64,000 nt of DNA. Source: JBPOFM01 sp051252455 (GTDB lineage: Bacteria; Bacteroidota; Bacteroidia; Flavobacteriales; Flavobacteriaceae). Positions 45,079-53,126 of this stretch are shown piece after piece (position 1 is the first letter of the stretch; each line of letters begins with the position of its first letter). The stretch lies in contig JBPOFM010000003.1 in assembly GCA_051252455.1 (NCBI GenBank), positions 277,242 to 341,241 on the forward strand, written 5' to 3'. Under the pieces are notes generated by a model. The model saw only the letters and a program-made list of their open reading frames with translations, was not told the origin of the DNA and did not search any database. Both the position numbers and the translations under genes were made by a program.

Positions 45079-46758
45079 ATGGATATGAAAAACGTCTTAA
45101 ACTTAAGGATACTATTGGCCCTGATGCTATCTTTAACTATCATTGGGTGCAAAAGGTCTTCGTCCTCGAATGAATCAAGAGCCACTGGATGGAACATCAA
45201 TGACAAGAAAGGAGGCTTTCAATATAATAACAATTATAAAGGTCAGGTAGCTGGTCCAGGATTGGTATTTGTTGAAGGTGGAACCTTTACAATGGGTAAA
45301 GTATCGGATGACCCGATGCACGACTGGAACAATACACCAAACCAACAACACGTTCAGTCTTTTTATATGGATGAAACGGAGGTTACCAATAAAATGTATT
45401 TAGAATATTTGGATTGGGTAAAACGAGTTTATCCAAGAGATGATCCTAATTATAGATTAATCTATGAGGGCGCTGTTCCAGACACACTTGTTTGGAGAAA
45501 TCGTCTTGGTTATAGCGAAATGATGACAGAAAACTATCTGCGTCATCCTGGTTATGGCGAATATCCGGTTGTAGGAGTTACTTGGATTCAAGCAGTTGAA
45601 TTTGCTAATTGGAGAACGGACAGGGTTAATGAAAAAAATCTGGAAGACGCTGGATATATTGAAAGAGATGCACGCTTAAGCGAAGAAATCAACGCAGATT
45701 CTAACTTCAACACCGCAACTTATATTAATGCTCCAACTGAAACTTACGGTGGAAATTCTGAAATATTGGAAGGTGGAAGAAGAAAACCTCAAACAAATGC
45801 AGCTGGCGAACCAATGAATGTTTACGCGACAAGAGAAACTGGAATTATTTCACCAAGTTACCGTCTACCTTCTGAAGCTGAATGGGAATATGCAGCACTT
45901 GGATTGAGTGAATTGAGAAATTACAACACAGTAAGAGGACGTAAAAAATACCCTTGGAGTGGGCAGTACACACGCTCGGGGAAAAGAACAACGAAAGGTG
46001 ATCAATTAGCCAACTTTAAGCAAGGTAAAGGTGATTATGGCGGAATCGCAGGATGGTCTGACGATGGTGCTGATATAACTAATGCTGTTATGTCTTATGA
46101 GCCAAATGATTTTGGATTGTATGATATGGCTGGTAACGTTGCAGAATGGGTTGCTGATGTTTACAGACCAATAGTTGATGATGAGTTTAGCGATTTTAAC
46201 TATTATCGTGGTAACGTTTATACTAAAAATGCAATCAATGAAGATGGTACAGTGAAAGTTGTTACTTCTGCCGATATTGTGTATGATACGTTAGCTAATG
46301 GTAAAATAATAGCCAGAAACTTACCTGGTGAAATTTTACAAGTACCTATCACTGAAGAAGATGCTTTTCAAAGAACAAATTTTAGTGAAAGTGATAACCG
46401 TAACTTTAGAGATGGAGACAAGAGGTCGTCTCGTCAATACAGTAACAGCTTTAATGAGGATGACGATACTAAAAATTCTGAAACCAACTTAATGTACAAT
46501 TCACCACAGAGCAAAATAGAAAAAGATTCTATGGGTAATGTGATTAAAACATATGACAAGTCAAACGACAGAACGTCATTGATTAATGACAACGTACGAG
46601 TTTACAAAGGTGGCTCGTGGAAAGATAGAGCTTATTGGATCGATCCAGCCCAACGCCGCTATTTCCCGCAAGATATGGCAACAGACTATATCGGGTTTAG
46701 ATGCGCAATGTCTAGAGTAGGATCAAAATCTGAAGCTAAAAATAAATCGAGAAATTAA
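45079..46758 (+). CDS. gldJ: Gliding motility/T9SS lipoprotein GldJ
   Basis: A 559-residue lipoprotein with an FGE-sulfatase (SUMF1) fold. The signal and lipobox read LMLSLTIIGCKRSSS. The fold is marked by GTFTMGKVSD, FYMDETEVTNKMYLEYL, VGVTWIQAVEFANWR, YRLPSEAEWEYAAL and the final VRVYKGGSWKDRAYW..GFRCAMSR. GldJ is needed for gliding and T9SS in F. johnsoniae, where it stabilises other Gld proteins and interacts with the GldKLMN machinery. Its location beside divergent porU matches that genome. A methionine two codons in is an alternate start. Confidence 0.95.
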   Translation: MDMKNVLNLRILLALMLSLTIIGCKRSSSSNESRATGWNINDKKGGFQYNNNYKGQVAGPGLVFVEGGTFTMGKVSDDPMHDWNNTPNQQHVQSFYMDETEVTNKMYLEYLDWVKRVYPRDDPNYRLIYEGAVPDTLVWRNRLGYSEMMTENYLRHPGYGEYPVVGVTWIQAVEFANWRTDRVNEKNLEDAGYIERDARLSEEINADSNFNTATYINAPTETYGGNSEILEGGRRKPQTNAAGEPMNVYATRETGIISPSYRLPSEAEWEYAALGLSELRNYNTVRGRKKYPWSGQYTRSGKRTTKGDQLANFKQGKGDYGGIAGWSDDGADITNAVMSYEPNDFGLYDMAGNVAEWVADVYRPIVDDEFSDFNYYRGNVYTKNAINEDGTVKVVTSADIVYDTLANGKIIARNLPGEILQVPITEEDAFQRTNFSESDNRNFRDGDKRSSRQYSNSFNEDDDTKNSETNLMYNSPQSKIEKDSMGNVIKTYDKSNDRTSLINDNVRVYKGGSWKDRAYWIDPAQRRYFPQDMATDYIGFRCAMSRVGSKSEAKNKSRN

Positions 46759-46782
46759 TTAGATTAATTTTAATATAATTTT

Positions 46783-46815
46783 AAAAGTCCTAACATTATG
46801 TGTTGGGACTTTTTT
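46783..46815 (+). terminator. Rho-independent terminator after gldJ
   Basis: AAAAGTCC and TAACA (46783-46795) pair with TGTTG and GGACTTTT (46801-46813) in a 13-bp stem with one G-T pair and a 5-nt loop, merging into a T run to 46815. Confidence 0.85.
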
Positions 46816-46829
46816 ATTACATTTAGTTC

Positions 46830-48110
46830 ATGAATATAGAAACTATCTACAAACATTTTCTTCAATGCACAGCAGCTTGTACTGATACGCGTAAGATTGA
46901 ACAGAACTGTATGTTTTTCGCTTTAAAAGGTGATAATTTTAATGGTAATAAATTTGCGCAACAAGCATTGGATAAAGGTGCTAACTATTGTGTGATCGAT
47001 GAAGCTCAATTTAAAAGTGAGCACTGTATTTTAGTTGATGATGTCCTACAAACTCTCCAGGAACTTGCCAACTATCACAGAAATCAATTGCTCATTCCAA
47101 TCATCGCTTTGACTGGTAGCAATGGCAAAACCACCACAAAAGAGTTGATCAATGCTGTGCTTTCAAAGAAATTTAAGACAACCGCCACCAGAGGAAATCT
47201 CAACAACCATATTGGTGTTCCGTTAACTCTTTTAGCAATGAGCGACACAACTGATATGGCCATCGTTGAAATGGGAGCGAATCATCCAAAGGAAATCGAA
47301 TTACTTTGTACGATTGCGCAACCCGATTATGGATTGATAACCAATTTTGGTAAAGCACATTTAGAGGGATTTGGGAATGTGGATGGTGTCATTAAAGCGA
47401 AGTCAGAATTATATGATTATTTGAGAAAACATCAAAAGACCATATTTGTAAACGAAAATGATACCACTCAAGTAAAACAAACCTTGCTATATGACAATAT
47501 TTATCATTTTGGCCTGATCACGTCTACAGATGCGAAAGTTGAACTCATCAGCTCCCAACCCCACGTATCCCTCAAATACAATGATGTGGTTATCAATACC
47601 CAACTGACTGGTATGTATAACTTTAATAATATTGCAGTTGCCATTGCAGTTGGTTCTTATTTCAAGGTGGATTCGGACGATATCGTCTCTGCAATTGAAG
47701 GCTATCTTCCAACGAATAACAGATCTCAGCTCATGGAAAAAGGCACTAACACGATCGTTATGGACGCTTACAATGCCAATCCGACGAGTATGATGGCTGC
47801 ACTTGAAAATTTCAAACAATTGGACAGAAAAAATAAAGCATTGTTTTTAGGAGATATGTTCGAATTGGGTTCGACTGCAGAATTGGAGCATCAGCAAATT
47901 GTTGATTATCTTGAAGCAAATCAATTGGGTGAAACTTTTCTTATAGGACAGAATTTCTTTAAAACCAACACAAACAATTCCAATATACAGAAATTTGAAC
48001 GATTTGAAGATTTGAAAAATCAATTAGAGCAACGTCCAATGGAGAATACTTTTATGCTCATCAAAGGGTCTCGAGGCATGGCTTTGGAGCGTATTTTAGA
48101 GTTGCTTTGA
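46830..48110 (+). CDS. murF: UDP-N-acetylmuramoyl-tripeptide--D-alanyl-D-alanine ligase
   Basis: A 426-residue Mur ligase that adds D-Ala-D-Ala to UDP-MurNAc-tripeptide in peptidoglycan synthesis. P-loop ALTGSNGKTTTKELI, NLNNHIGVPLTLL, VEMGANHPKEIELL, the carbamylated-lysine region FGKAHLEGFG and YNANPTSMMAAL are all standard. The gene follows the gldJ terminator by 15 bases, so its promoter probably lies within the end of gldJ or the terminator region. gldJ-murF adjacency is common in flavobacteria. Confidence 0.95.
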   Translation: MNIETIYKHFLQCTAACTDTRKIEQNCMFFALKGDNFNGNKFAQQALDKGANYCVIDEAQFKSEHCILVDDVLQTLQELANYHRNQLLIPIIALTGSNGKTTTKELINAVLSKKFKTTATRGNLNNHIGVPLTLLAMSDTTDMAIVEMGANHPKEIELLCTIAQPDYGLITNFGKAHLEGFGNVDGVIKAKSELYDYLRKHQKTIFVNENDTTQVKQTLLYDNIYHFGLITSTDAKVELISSQPHVSLKYNDVVINTQLTGMYNFNNIAVAIAVGSYFKVDSDDIVSAIEGYLPTNNRSQLMEKGTNTIVMDAYNANPTSMMAALENFKQLDRKNKALFLGDMFELGSTAELEHQQIVDYLEANQLGETFLIGQNFFKTNTNNSNIQKFERFEDLKNQLEQRPMENTFMLIKGSRGMALERILELL

Positions 48111-48141
48111 TTGAATCACCTATAGTTAACGGTAGAGTGTC

Positions 48142-48359
48142 GTTGTTCCAAAATAAGTCCGCTTCTGCAAATTCACTCCCATACGCTTGTCAGCGTATTT
48201 GTATTTTTTGTTTCCGAAAAACCGTCAAGCTGAAAAAGCTTGGATTGGATTAACTGCGTTGTTCCAAATAAAGTCCCCTTTTGCAAATTCAATCCCATAC
48301 GCTTGTCAGCGTATTTGTATTTTTTGTTTCCGAAAAACCATCAAGCTGAAAAAGCTTGG
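48142..48359. repeat. Two-copy direct repeat with 116-bp period
   Basis: Copies at 48142-48243 and 48258-48359 agree at all but about six of 102 positions. The central 46 bases, from CCCATACGC to GAAAAACC, are identical. Each contains an ATACGC..GCGTAT stem and AAGCT..AGCTT stem. The region lies between murF and the two tRNA genes, and any short reading frames it offers are by-products of the repeat. Confidence 0.9.
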
Positions 48360-48378
48360 GTTTTTCGGAAACAAAAAA
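48320..48378. repeat. 59-nt hairpin at the end of the second repeat copy
   Basis: A 20-bp perfect arm (48320-48339 with 48359-48378) and an inner 6-bp stem (CAAGCT/AGCTTG) are separated by a 2-nt bulge and closed by a GAAAA loop: 26 bp in all. The T run is on the 5' side and the A run on the 3' side, the reverse of a normal terminator, on either strand. Confidence 0.85.
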
Positions 48379-48413
48379 TCCCAATATCTAAAACATTGGG
48401 ATTGTACTTGATG

Positions 48414-48488
48414 TGGTCCATATTGGATTCGAACCAATGACTTCCACGTTGTCGACGTGACACTCTGAACCAACTGAGTTAATGGACC
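48414..48488 (-). tRNA. tRNA-Val (anticodon GAC) with C at position 33
   Basis: A full 75-nt cloverleaf: acceptor GGTCCAT/ATGGACC, D-stem ACTC/GAGT, anticodon stem TCACG/CGTGG, loop TCGACAA, T-stem ATTGG/CCAAT with TTCGAAT, discriminator A. CCA is not encoded. With a 7-base loop the anticodon is GAC (valine). The base before it (position 33) is C, although U33 is nearly invariant in elongator tRNAs. Confidence 0.85.
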
Positions 48489-48539
48489 TGGTGTTTATCA
48501 AAAAAGTTCACACAAATGTATGAACTTTTTCTCTAAATG

Positions 48540-48614
48540 TGGGCGATGAGGGGTTCGAACCCCCGACCCCCTCGGTGTAAACGAGGTGCTCTGAACCAGC
48601 TGAGCTAATCGCCC
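48540..48614 (-). tRNA. tRNA-Val (anticodon TAC)
   Basis: A 75-nt cloverleaf with acceptor GGGCGAT/ATCGCCC, D-stem GCTC/GAGC, anticodon stem CCTCG/CGAGG, loop TTTACAC, T-stem GGGGG/CCCTC with TTCGAAC and discriminator A. U33 is normal. It lies 51 bases upstream of the GAC tRNA on the same strand, so the two are probably one transcript covering both valine codon boxes. CCA is not encoded. Confidence 0.95.
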
Positions 48615-48783
48615 TTCGTTATCGGACTGCAAATATAGATTAGTTTTTCATTTCGCAAAAGATTTTTTTATAAAAAATTCAATTTTTTTTTCATCACTAA
48701 ATAACTGCTTTTTAATCTGTGTTTTAGCAATACTATTTTGTCTTCTAAAATATTTCTATATTTTAGCTTAAATTCATTTTGCC

Positions 48784-50295
48784 TTGATTTATATTTCTTT
48801 AATTGACGAGTTAGGATTGGACCTCGATTCGATTTCAAAAATCGATTCTCAAACCATCATCAGATTGCAAAAGCAATTGAAGGCTAAGGCCATACTAAAC
48901 GGCGAAAGCAATTTGGGAGAAACCGCCAATTTAATTGACGCTTTAAAAGATGAATCGGAACGCGCCAATCATTTATTTGTTGAAAAAAACAAATGGTTAA
49001 AGAAATTGCTTCAAGGCGATTTTAATGGATTGTATGCAAGCGATTTTCAGGTTGAAACGTCATCAATTTCAGATTTTAATGGCTTAAGAAACTTTTTAGA
49101 GCCTTACCTCCTATATCAAATAAAACCTTTCTTGAGTGAAATGGTCACCAAAGGGAATTATAACATTATGTTGAACACCCTTTCGCATTACTTTATATTT
49201 TCGGAGCAGGTCAATGAAATCATTGTTAATTTTTTTCGATCTAAACTTAATTTTGCTCAAATCTACTTGAGTCAAGGTAAGCTGAAAGAGAATGAATATC
49301 CTGTAGATTACATCAGCAATAAAACTTTTATAAAATGTCTTAATATATATCCTAATTCGTTTTCTGATGAAATTAATGAGGTGAATTCAGAAATCATTGA
49401 GATCTATAATCATAATCGTAAACGCACTACCAATTCCATGTTTCTGTTTTCGGCTAGAGTGATGGTTGCCTTTGGACTTTTAGATGTTTCCAACGAGTAT
49501 TTGAAGGACATTTTGGTTTCAAACGCAACCATTGCAAGAGAATGGACCTTTCCACAGGCCCACAAGAGAAAATCAACGGGAGGATTTAGTCCTTGGGCCA
49601 TCGTATTTGTGATTTTTTTAGTCATCAAAGTGATTCATTTTTCTAGCAAAAGCTCCTCTTCTAATTCATTTAGTCCTTTTGATGGTATCAACGTGAATCG
49701 TTCAAAGGCGATTTCTGACAATAACTTAATCACTTTGAATAATATCAACTACATCTATCCATTGCATGGTGCTAATTCGAAGCATACGACGCTTTCAGAA
49801 TATCCATTAGAGAAATATCAAAATCCGTATGTACACGAATTTTATCGGTTTTATGCGCCAAAAAATGCGACTGATATTTCTCGGAATATGACTTATATAA
49901 AAAATAAAACCGATAAAGAATTGATTCTGTTTTTATTGTACAAGAATAACGACAAATCTGTTTACATTCCAAAAAATGATAGTATTGTCATCCAAATTGA
50001 GGCTAAAGACACATTGGTATTCTATTCGGGAAACAAATTCATAGGTAAAAAGAATTCAAACATCAGATATTTTGAAGAAAAACGATATATGTCCGACATG
50101 TATATCATTGACAGCATCAATGTGGCTGAACCTCATGATATTGACGTGTTTCCTGAACTCATTGTACCTCAAAATGAGTCTCATGGCGCGGTGAAGAAAA
50201 TAGATTCCGTTCAATTAAGAAATATTGCTTATGAAAAGAAACGTCTGATACAGTCCATCGAAAGTATTGACTTTAGAAGTTTAAGATCTAACTAA
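48784..50295 (+). CDS. Uncharacterised one-TM protein convergent with the Hsp70-like gene
   Basis: A 503-residue protein of unrecognised family. Residues 1-260 look soluble and helix-rich (RLQKQLKAKAILNGESNLGE; RANHLFVEKNKWLKKLLQGD), a single membrane helix lies at 268-286 (FSPWAIVFVIFLVIKVIHF), a Ser-rich tract follows and the remaining 210 residues are a beta-rich domain (NKTDKELILFLLYKN; IEAKDTLVFYSGN). It has no HPD motif, so it is not a plain J-protein. The start is a TTG at 48784, with no good ATG. The last eight bases overlap the end of the hsp70-like gene on the other strand. Confidence 0.8.
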   Translation: MIYISLIDELGLDLDSISKIDSQTIIRLQKQLKAKAILNGESNLGETANLIDALKDESERANHLFVEKNKWLKKLLQGDFNGLYASDFQVETSSISDFNGLRNFLEPYLLYQIKPFLSEMVTKGNYNIMLNTLSHYFIFSEQVNEIIVNFFRSKLNFAQIYLSQGKLKENEYPVDYISNKTFIKCLNIYPNSFSDEINEVNSEIIEIYNHNRKRTTNSMFLFSARVMVAFGLLDVSNEYLKDILVSNATIAREWTFPQAHKRKSTGGFSPWAIVFVIFLVIKVIHFSSKSSSSNSFSPFDGINVNRSKAISDNNLITLNNINYIYPLHGANSKHTTLSEYPLEKYQNPYVHEFYRFYAPKNATDISRNMTYIKNKTDKELILFLLYKNNDKSVYIPKNDSIVIQIEAKDTLVFYSGNKFIGKKNSNIRYFEEKRYMSDMYIIDSINVAEPHDIDVFPELIVPQNESHGAVKKIDSVQLRNIAYEKKRLIQSIESIDFRSLRSN

Positions 50296-52786
50296 GACCG
50301 GTCCGGGAATCGTCCTTGAATCGTTTTTGTTTTTCTTTCTCGTAGTTTGGCAACAAGGCGCTCAAACCATAAACCACAAATCGCAAAGTCTTGTAGTCCT
50401 GTTTCTCCAACGCTTGTTCGCCTTGCTTAAACAACTTTTCAGCTTTCCTTTTATCTGAAAAATCGGTGGCGAATTTTAAGTTGATGAAATAGGAAATAAA
50501 ATTTTCATCGCTCGACTGGACGATGGCGTCATACAAAACATCCAGTTCCTTGATTTTTGATCGAATGATGTGTTTATTGCCAGAATTGATCACATCGCGT
50601 TCGTTTTTGACGATTTTTTCATATTTCTCATTAAATCTGTCATTACCTTCTTGGCGCAACATATATTCCACATGATCTTTACTGGAGTTATATTCTTCAA
50701 TTTCAGCGGCAATCACCTTATTTCTAGTTAAGGTATCAAACTTTTGAATGAGTTTACGCTTCTTGTCATCTAACTGATATTTTTGATCAGACACATCATC
50801 CTCATTCAATAATGTGGACTCAATTTGAATTTCAATCAGTCCAACACGAATAGCCTCCAATTGTTCGCAAAATTCAAAATTCTCTTCCACATTATGATAC
50901 CGAATCATTTCCTCAACATCCGCAAGAATCGTATTGATTTCCATATTAATTTTAGAAACACTTATCGCACGTTCGGACTCACTGAACACATTTTTAAAAT
51001 CCTGATCACAGGACTGAAGAAAAATGTTGATTTTTATGTCTCTTGATTCGGTCACTTCCAATTCTATTTCGATATCAGTTCCTTTAATCAAATCTTCTTC
51101 AAGGTCTTTACCAAAAATTTCGATAAATCCGATACTCAATCCGGAACTTGGTAAGCCATTGGCTTTTCCTTCTATGATATTGATGATTAAATTGGAATCT
51201 GATTGTTGCAAAATGGTTTTTGACGCCGTTTTATAAATCTTCTTTTTCAATGGAAGAATACTGCCTTGGGCGAATATTTTTTCAAGTCGTGTAGTTGATG
51301 AATCCAAATCATCAATTTCCATACAAATATCATTGGGAAGTGGTTGGCCTTGCACATTATAACTACCTTGATTGATGGAGATAGAATCCATCGTTTTGAT
51401 AACGTCCAATTTCTGATTGAGCAATTGAATTTTAAAATGATTCAATCGGCCTTCTAACAAAGGCACAAATTCTGAAAAGTTTCCATCATTTGAGACTTTC
51501 ACGCCAGAATCATAACCACCATCCTTTCTGATGATGCGATAACTTAACGGTTCTTCTGTAGTGATCTTGCATGTGATCAGCTCTTCCAGATCTTTTGTAT
51601 TCTGTTCATAAAACATCGCACATTTTACAGTATCTTCTTCCAACTGCGAGTCGGAGGTCTGTATTATATCGTCTGCGACGGTCGCGGGTTTGGAACCAGC
51701 ATAATAAGCTGCTCCTTCCACAACCGCGGCTGTTGGGTCGATGCTGGAATCCACCTTTATATTGGTCACTTCCGAAATTCGCTTTCTGATCAATGGCACA
51801 TACGTACTACCACCAATAAGAATCACGCGGTCTATTTGGGAATTGAGCATTTGGTTTTGTGAAATCACATCGTCAATAAAGGTAACCGTCTGTTCAACCT
51901 TTTTTGAAATCACAGCTTCAAACTGCGAACGCGTCATCACGAATTGCTCGTATATAGATTTTGAATCCATATCGAAATCGAGTTCGATTTCAGTGTCTTC
52001 AAAAACTGATAATTCTTTTTTTGCTTCTTCGGCTTTTTTCAACAATTCAAAATAAAGGCCTTTATACTTGCTAGATTTTGTTTTCAATTCGCTCCACAGG
52101 TTAGTTGTTCCTGTCGTTTCCTCAATAAATGGGACAATTAATTTTTCTACAATCAAATTGTCAAAATCGGCACCGCCCAAAAAATTGTCGCCTACATTAT
52201 CAATGACCTTCAATTCACGATCGTTCACTTCTACCAAGGCGACATCGAAGGTACCGCCTCCGAAATCATAGACGATCCAATAGTGTGTGTCCGTAACTTT
52301 TAAGTTGGACGTGTTTGCAAAGGCAAGACAGGCCGCAATTGGTTCTTGTAGCAACACCACTTCGTTAAAACCTGCCAAGTAGCCCGCTTTTTTCGTCGCA
52401 TTGGATTGAATTGTATCAAAGGAGGCTGGAATCGTAATCACGATTGAATTTAAATGATCATCTTCTGACACAAAATTCTTCAATTCCTTTAAGATTAAGG
52501 ATGACAATTGAATGGGCGTGAATTCTTTATCCAGGGAAGGCACATTAAATGTTTCTTCAGAACCCATTTTTCGTTTAAAAAGCATGCAGACGTTTTCCGC
52601 ATCCTTATCTAGATAATCCAACGCCTTATCGCCAATGACCGTTCTGCTGCCACGAAAAGCGATACAAGATGGCAACGTTTGTTTTAAACCTAATGGGTTT
52701 TTATATGTTTTTATAGTACCGTTGTCATATTTGGCAATTAAACTATTGGTAGTTCCTAAATCGATGGCAAAATTAATGGTCTTCAT
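50288..52786 (-). CDS. Non-canonical Hsp70/DnaK-like chaperone
   Basis: An 832-residue Hsp70 with an intact ATPase domain: phosphate-1 AIDLGTTNSLI (7-17), phosphate-2 VYDFGGGTFDVALV (172-185) and adenosine motif LIGGSTYVPLI (323-333). The usual linker after the ATPase domain is missing and about 130 unrecognised residues (370-500) come before the substrate-binding part (ILPLKKKIYKTASKTI, 510-595). The C-terminal 230 residues are helical and longer than in DnaK. The gene begins five bases after the GrpE-like gene. It is not the general DnaK, which is normally about 640 residues, and no dnaJ lies beside it. Confidence 0.85.
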   Translation of the reverse strand: MKTINFAIDLGTTNSLIAKYDNGTIKTYKNPLGLKQTLPSCIAFRGSRTVIGDKALDYLDKDAENVCMLFKRKMGSEETFNVPSLDKEFTPIQLSSLILKELKNFVSEDDHLNSIVITIPASFDTIQSNATKKAGYLAGFNEVVLLQEPIAACLAFANTSNLKVTDTHYWIVYDFGGGTFDVALVEVNDRELKVIDNVGDNFLGGADFDNLIVEKLIVPFIEETTGTTNLWSELKTKSSKYKGLYFELLKKAEEAKKELSVFEDTEIELDFDMDSKSIYEQFVMTRSQFEAVISKKVEQTVTFIDDVISQNQMLNSQIDRVILIGGSTYVPLIRKRISEVTNIKVDSSIDPTAAVVEGAAYYAGSKPATVADDIIQTSDSQLEEDTVKCAMFYEQNTKDLEELITCKITTEEPLSYRIIRKDGGYDSGVKVSNDGNFSEFVPLLEGRLNHFKIQLLNQKLDVIKTMDSISINQGSYNVQGQPLPNDICMEIDDLDSSTTRLEKIFAQGSILPLKKKIYKTASKTILQQSDSNLIINIIEGKANGLPSSGLSIGFIEIFGKDLEEDLIKGTDIEIELEVTESRDIKINIFLQSCDQDFKNVFSESERAISVSKINMEINTILADVEEMIRYHNVEENFEFCEQLEAIRVGLIEIQIESTLLNEDDVSDQKYQLDDKKRKLIQKFDTLTRNKVIAAEIEEYNSSKDHVEYMLRQEGNDRFNEKYEKIVKNERDVINSGNKHIIRSKIKELDVLYDAIVQSSDENFISYFINLKFATDFSDKRKAEKLFKQGEQALEKQDYKTLRFVVYGLSALLPNYEKEKQKRFKDDSRTGLS

Positions 52787-52791
52787 TTGGT

Positions 52792-53085
52792 CTATTCTAC
52801 AATGACAATTCCTTTTTGAATGAGTTCGGTTTGGTCATTCTTGATTTGATAAATAGTTGGTTTTAGTACTTTTACTATTTTCATGTTTCGATGTATTTCG
52901 CCTACAATATTAGCTTCAACATCCGTCATTTCATTTTTGTAAGGTTGTCCTAATGGGTTGATGATATGATATCCTGAGGTTTCAAATTCATGGTAAATAC
53001 GTTCCAACTGTCGGTCAAAAAGACTGATGTTTTCTTTCTTGCTTTTTTGTTCTAAAGCAAATATCTGATTTATGATTTCGGTCAT
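52792..53085 (-). CDS. Small GrpE-like protein, putative nucleotide exchange factor
   Basis: A 97-residue protein. The N-terminal 30 residues are helical (IINQIFALEQKSKKENISLFDRQLERIY) and the remainder resembles the GrpE head domain: G-x-H-I-I-N-P-L-G-Q-P-Y and later KIVKVLKPTIYQI..IQKGIVIV. GrpE exchanges ADP for ATP on Hsp70, and this gene sits five bases upstream of the Hsp70-like gene. Similarity is partial, so the call rests on both sequence and context. Start ATG 53085 is preferred over GTG 53118, which only adds an ordinary hydrophobic stretch. Confidence 0.5.
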   Translation of the reverse strand: MTEIINQIFALEQKSKKENISLFDRQLERIYHEFETSGYHIINPLGQPYKNEMTDVEANIVGEIHRNMKIVKVLKPTIYQIKNDQTELIQKGIVIVE

Positions 53086-53126
53086 TCTTACAAAATTAAA
53101 TGATATCGAAAGATACACATTTTAGA

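Noticed and set aside
48320..48378. The hairpin as an intrinsic terminator for murF or the tRNAs
   Set aside because: On each strand the stem is followed by A residues and not by T, which is the reverse of an intrinsic terminator. A role in RNA end formation is still possible, but the classic rule is not met.
48187..48440. Two overlapping open frames of 66-74 codons in the repeat region
   Set aside because: Both come from the same 116-bp duplicated DNA and share the same peptide. They run into a tRNA gene and lack any start context, so they are by-products of the repeat.
48784..50295. The unknown protein as the J-domain partner of the Hsp70
   Set aside because: No HPD tripeptide and no J-type helices were found, so the call is withheld even though the location makes a functional link attractive.
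50288..53085. The Hsp70 pair as a phage-defence island
   Set aside because: No nuclease, transposase, integrase or other defence gene is near, and both flanks are core housekeeping genes, so there is no evidence for a mobile or defence setting.
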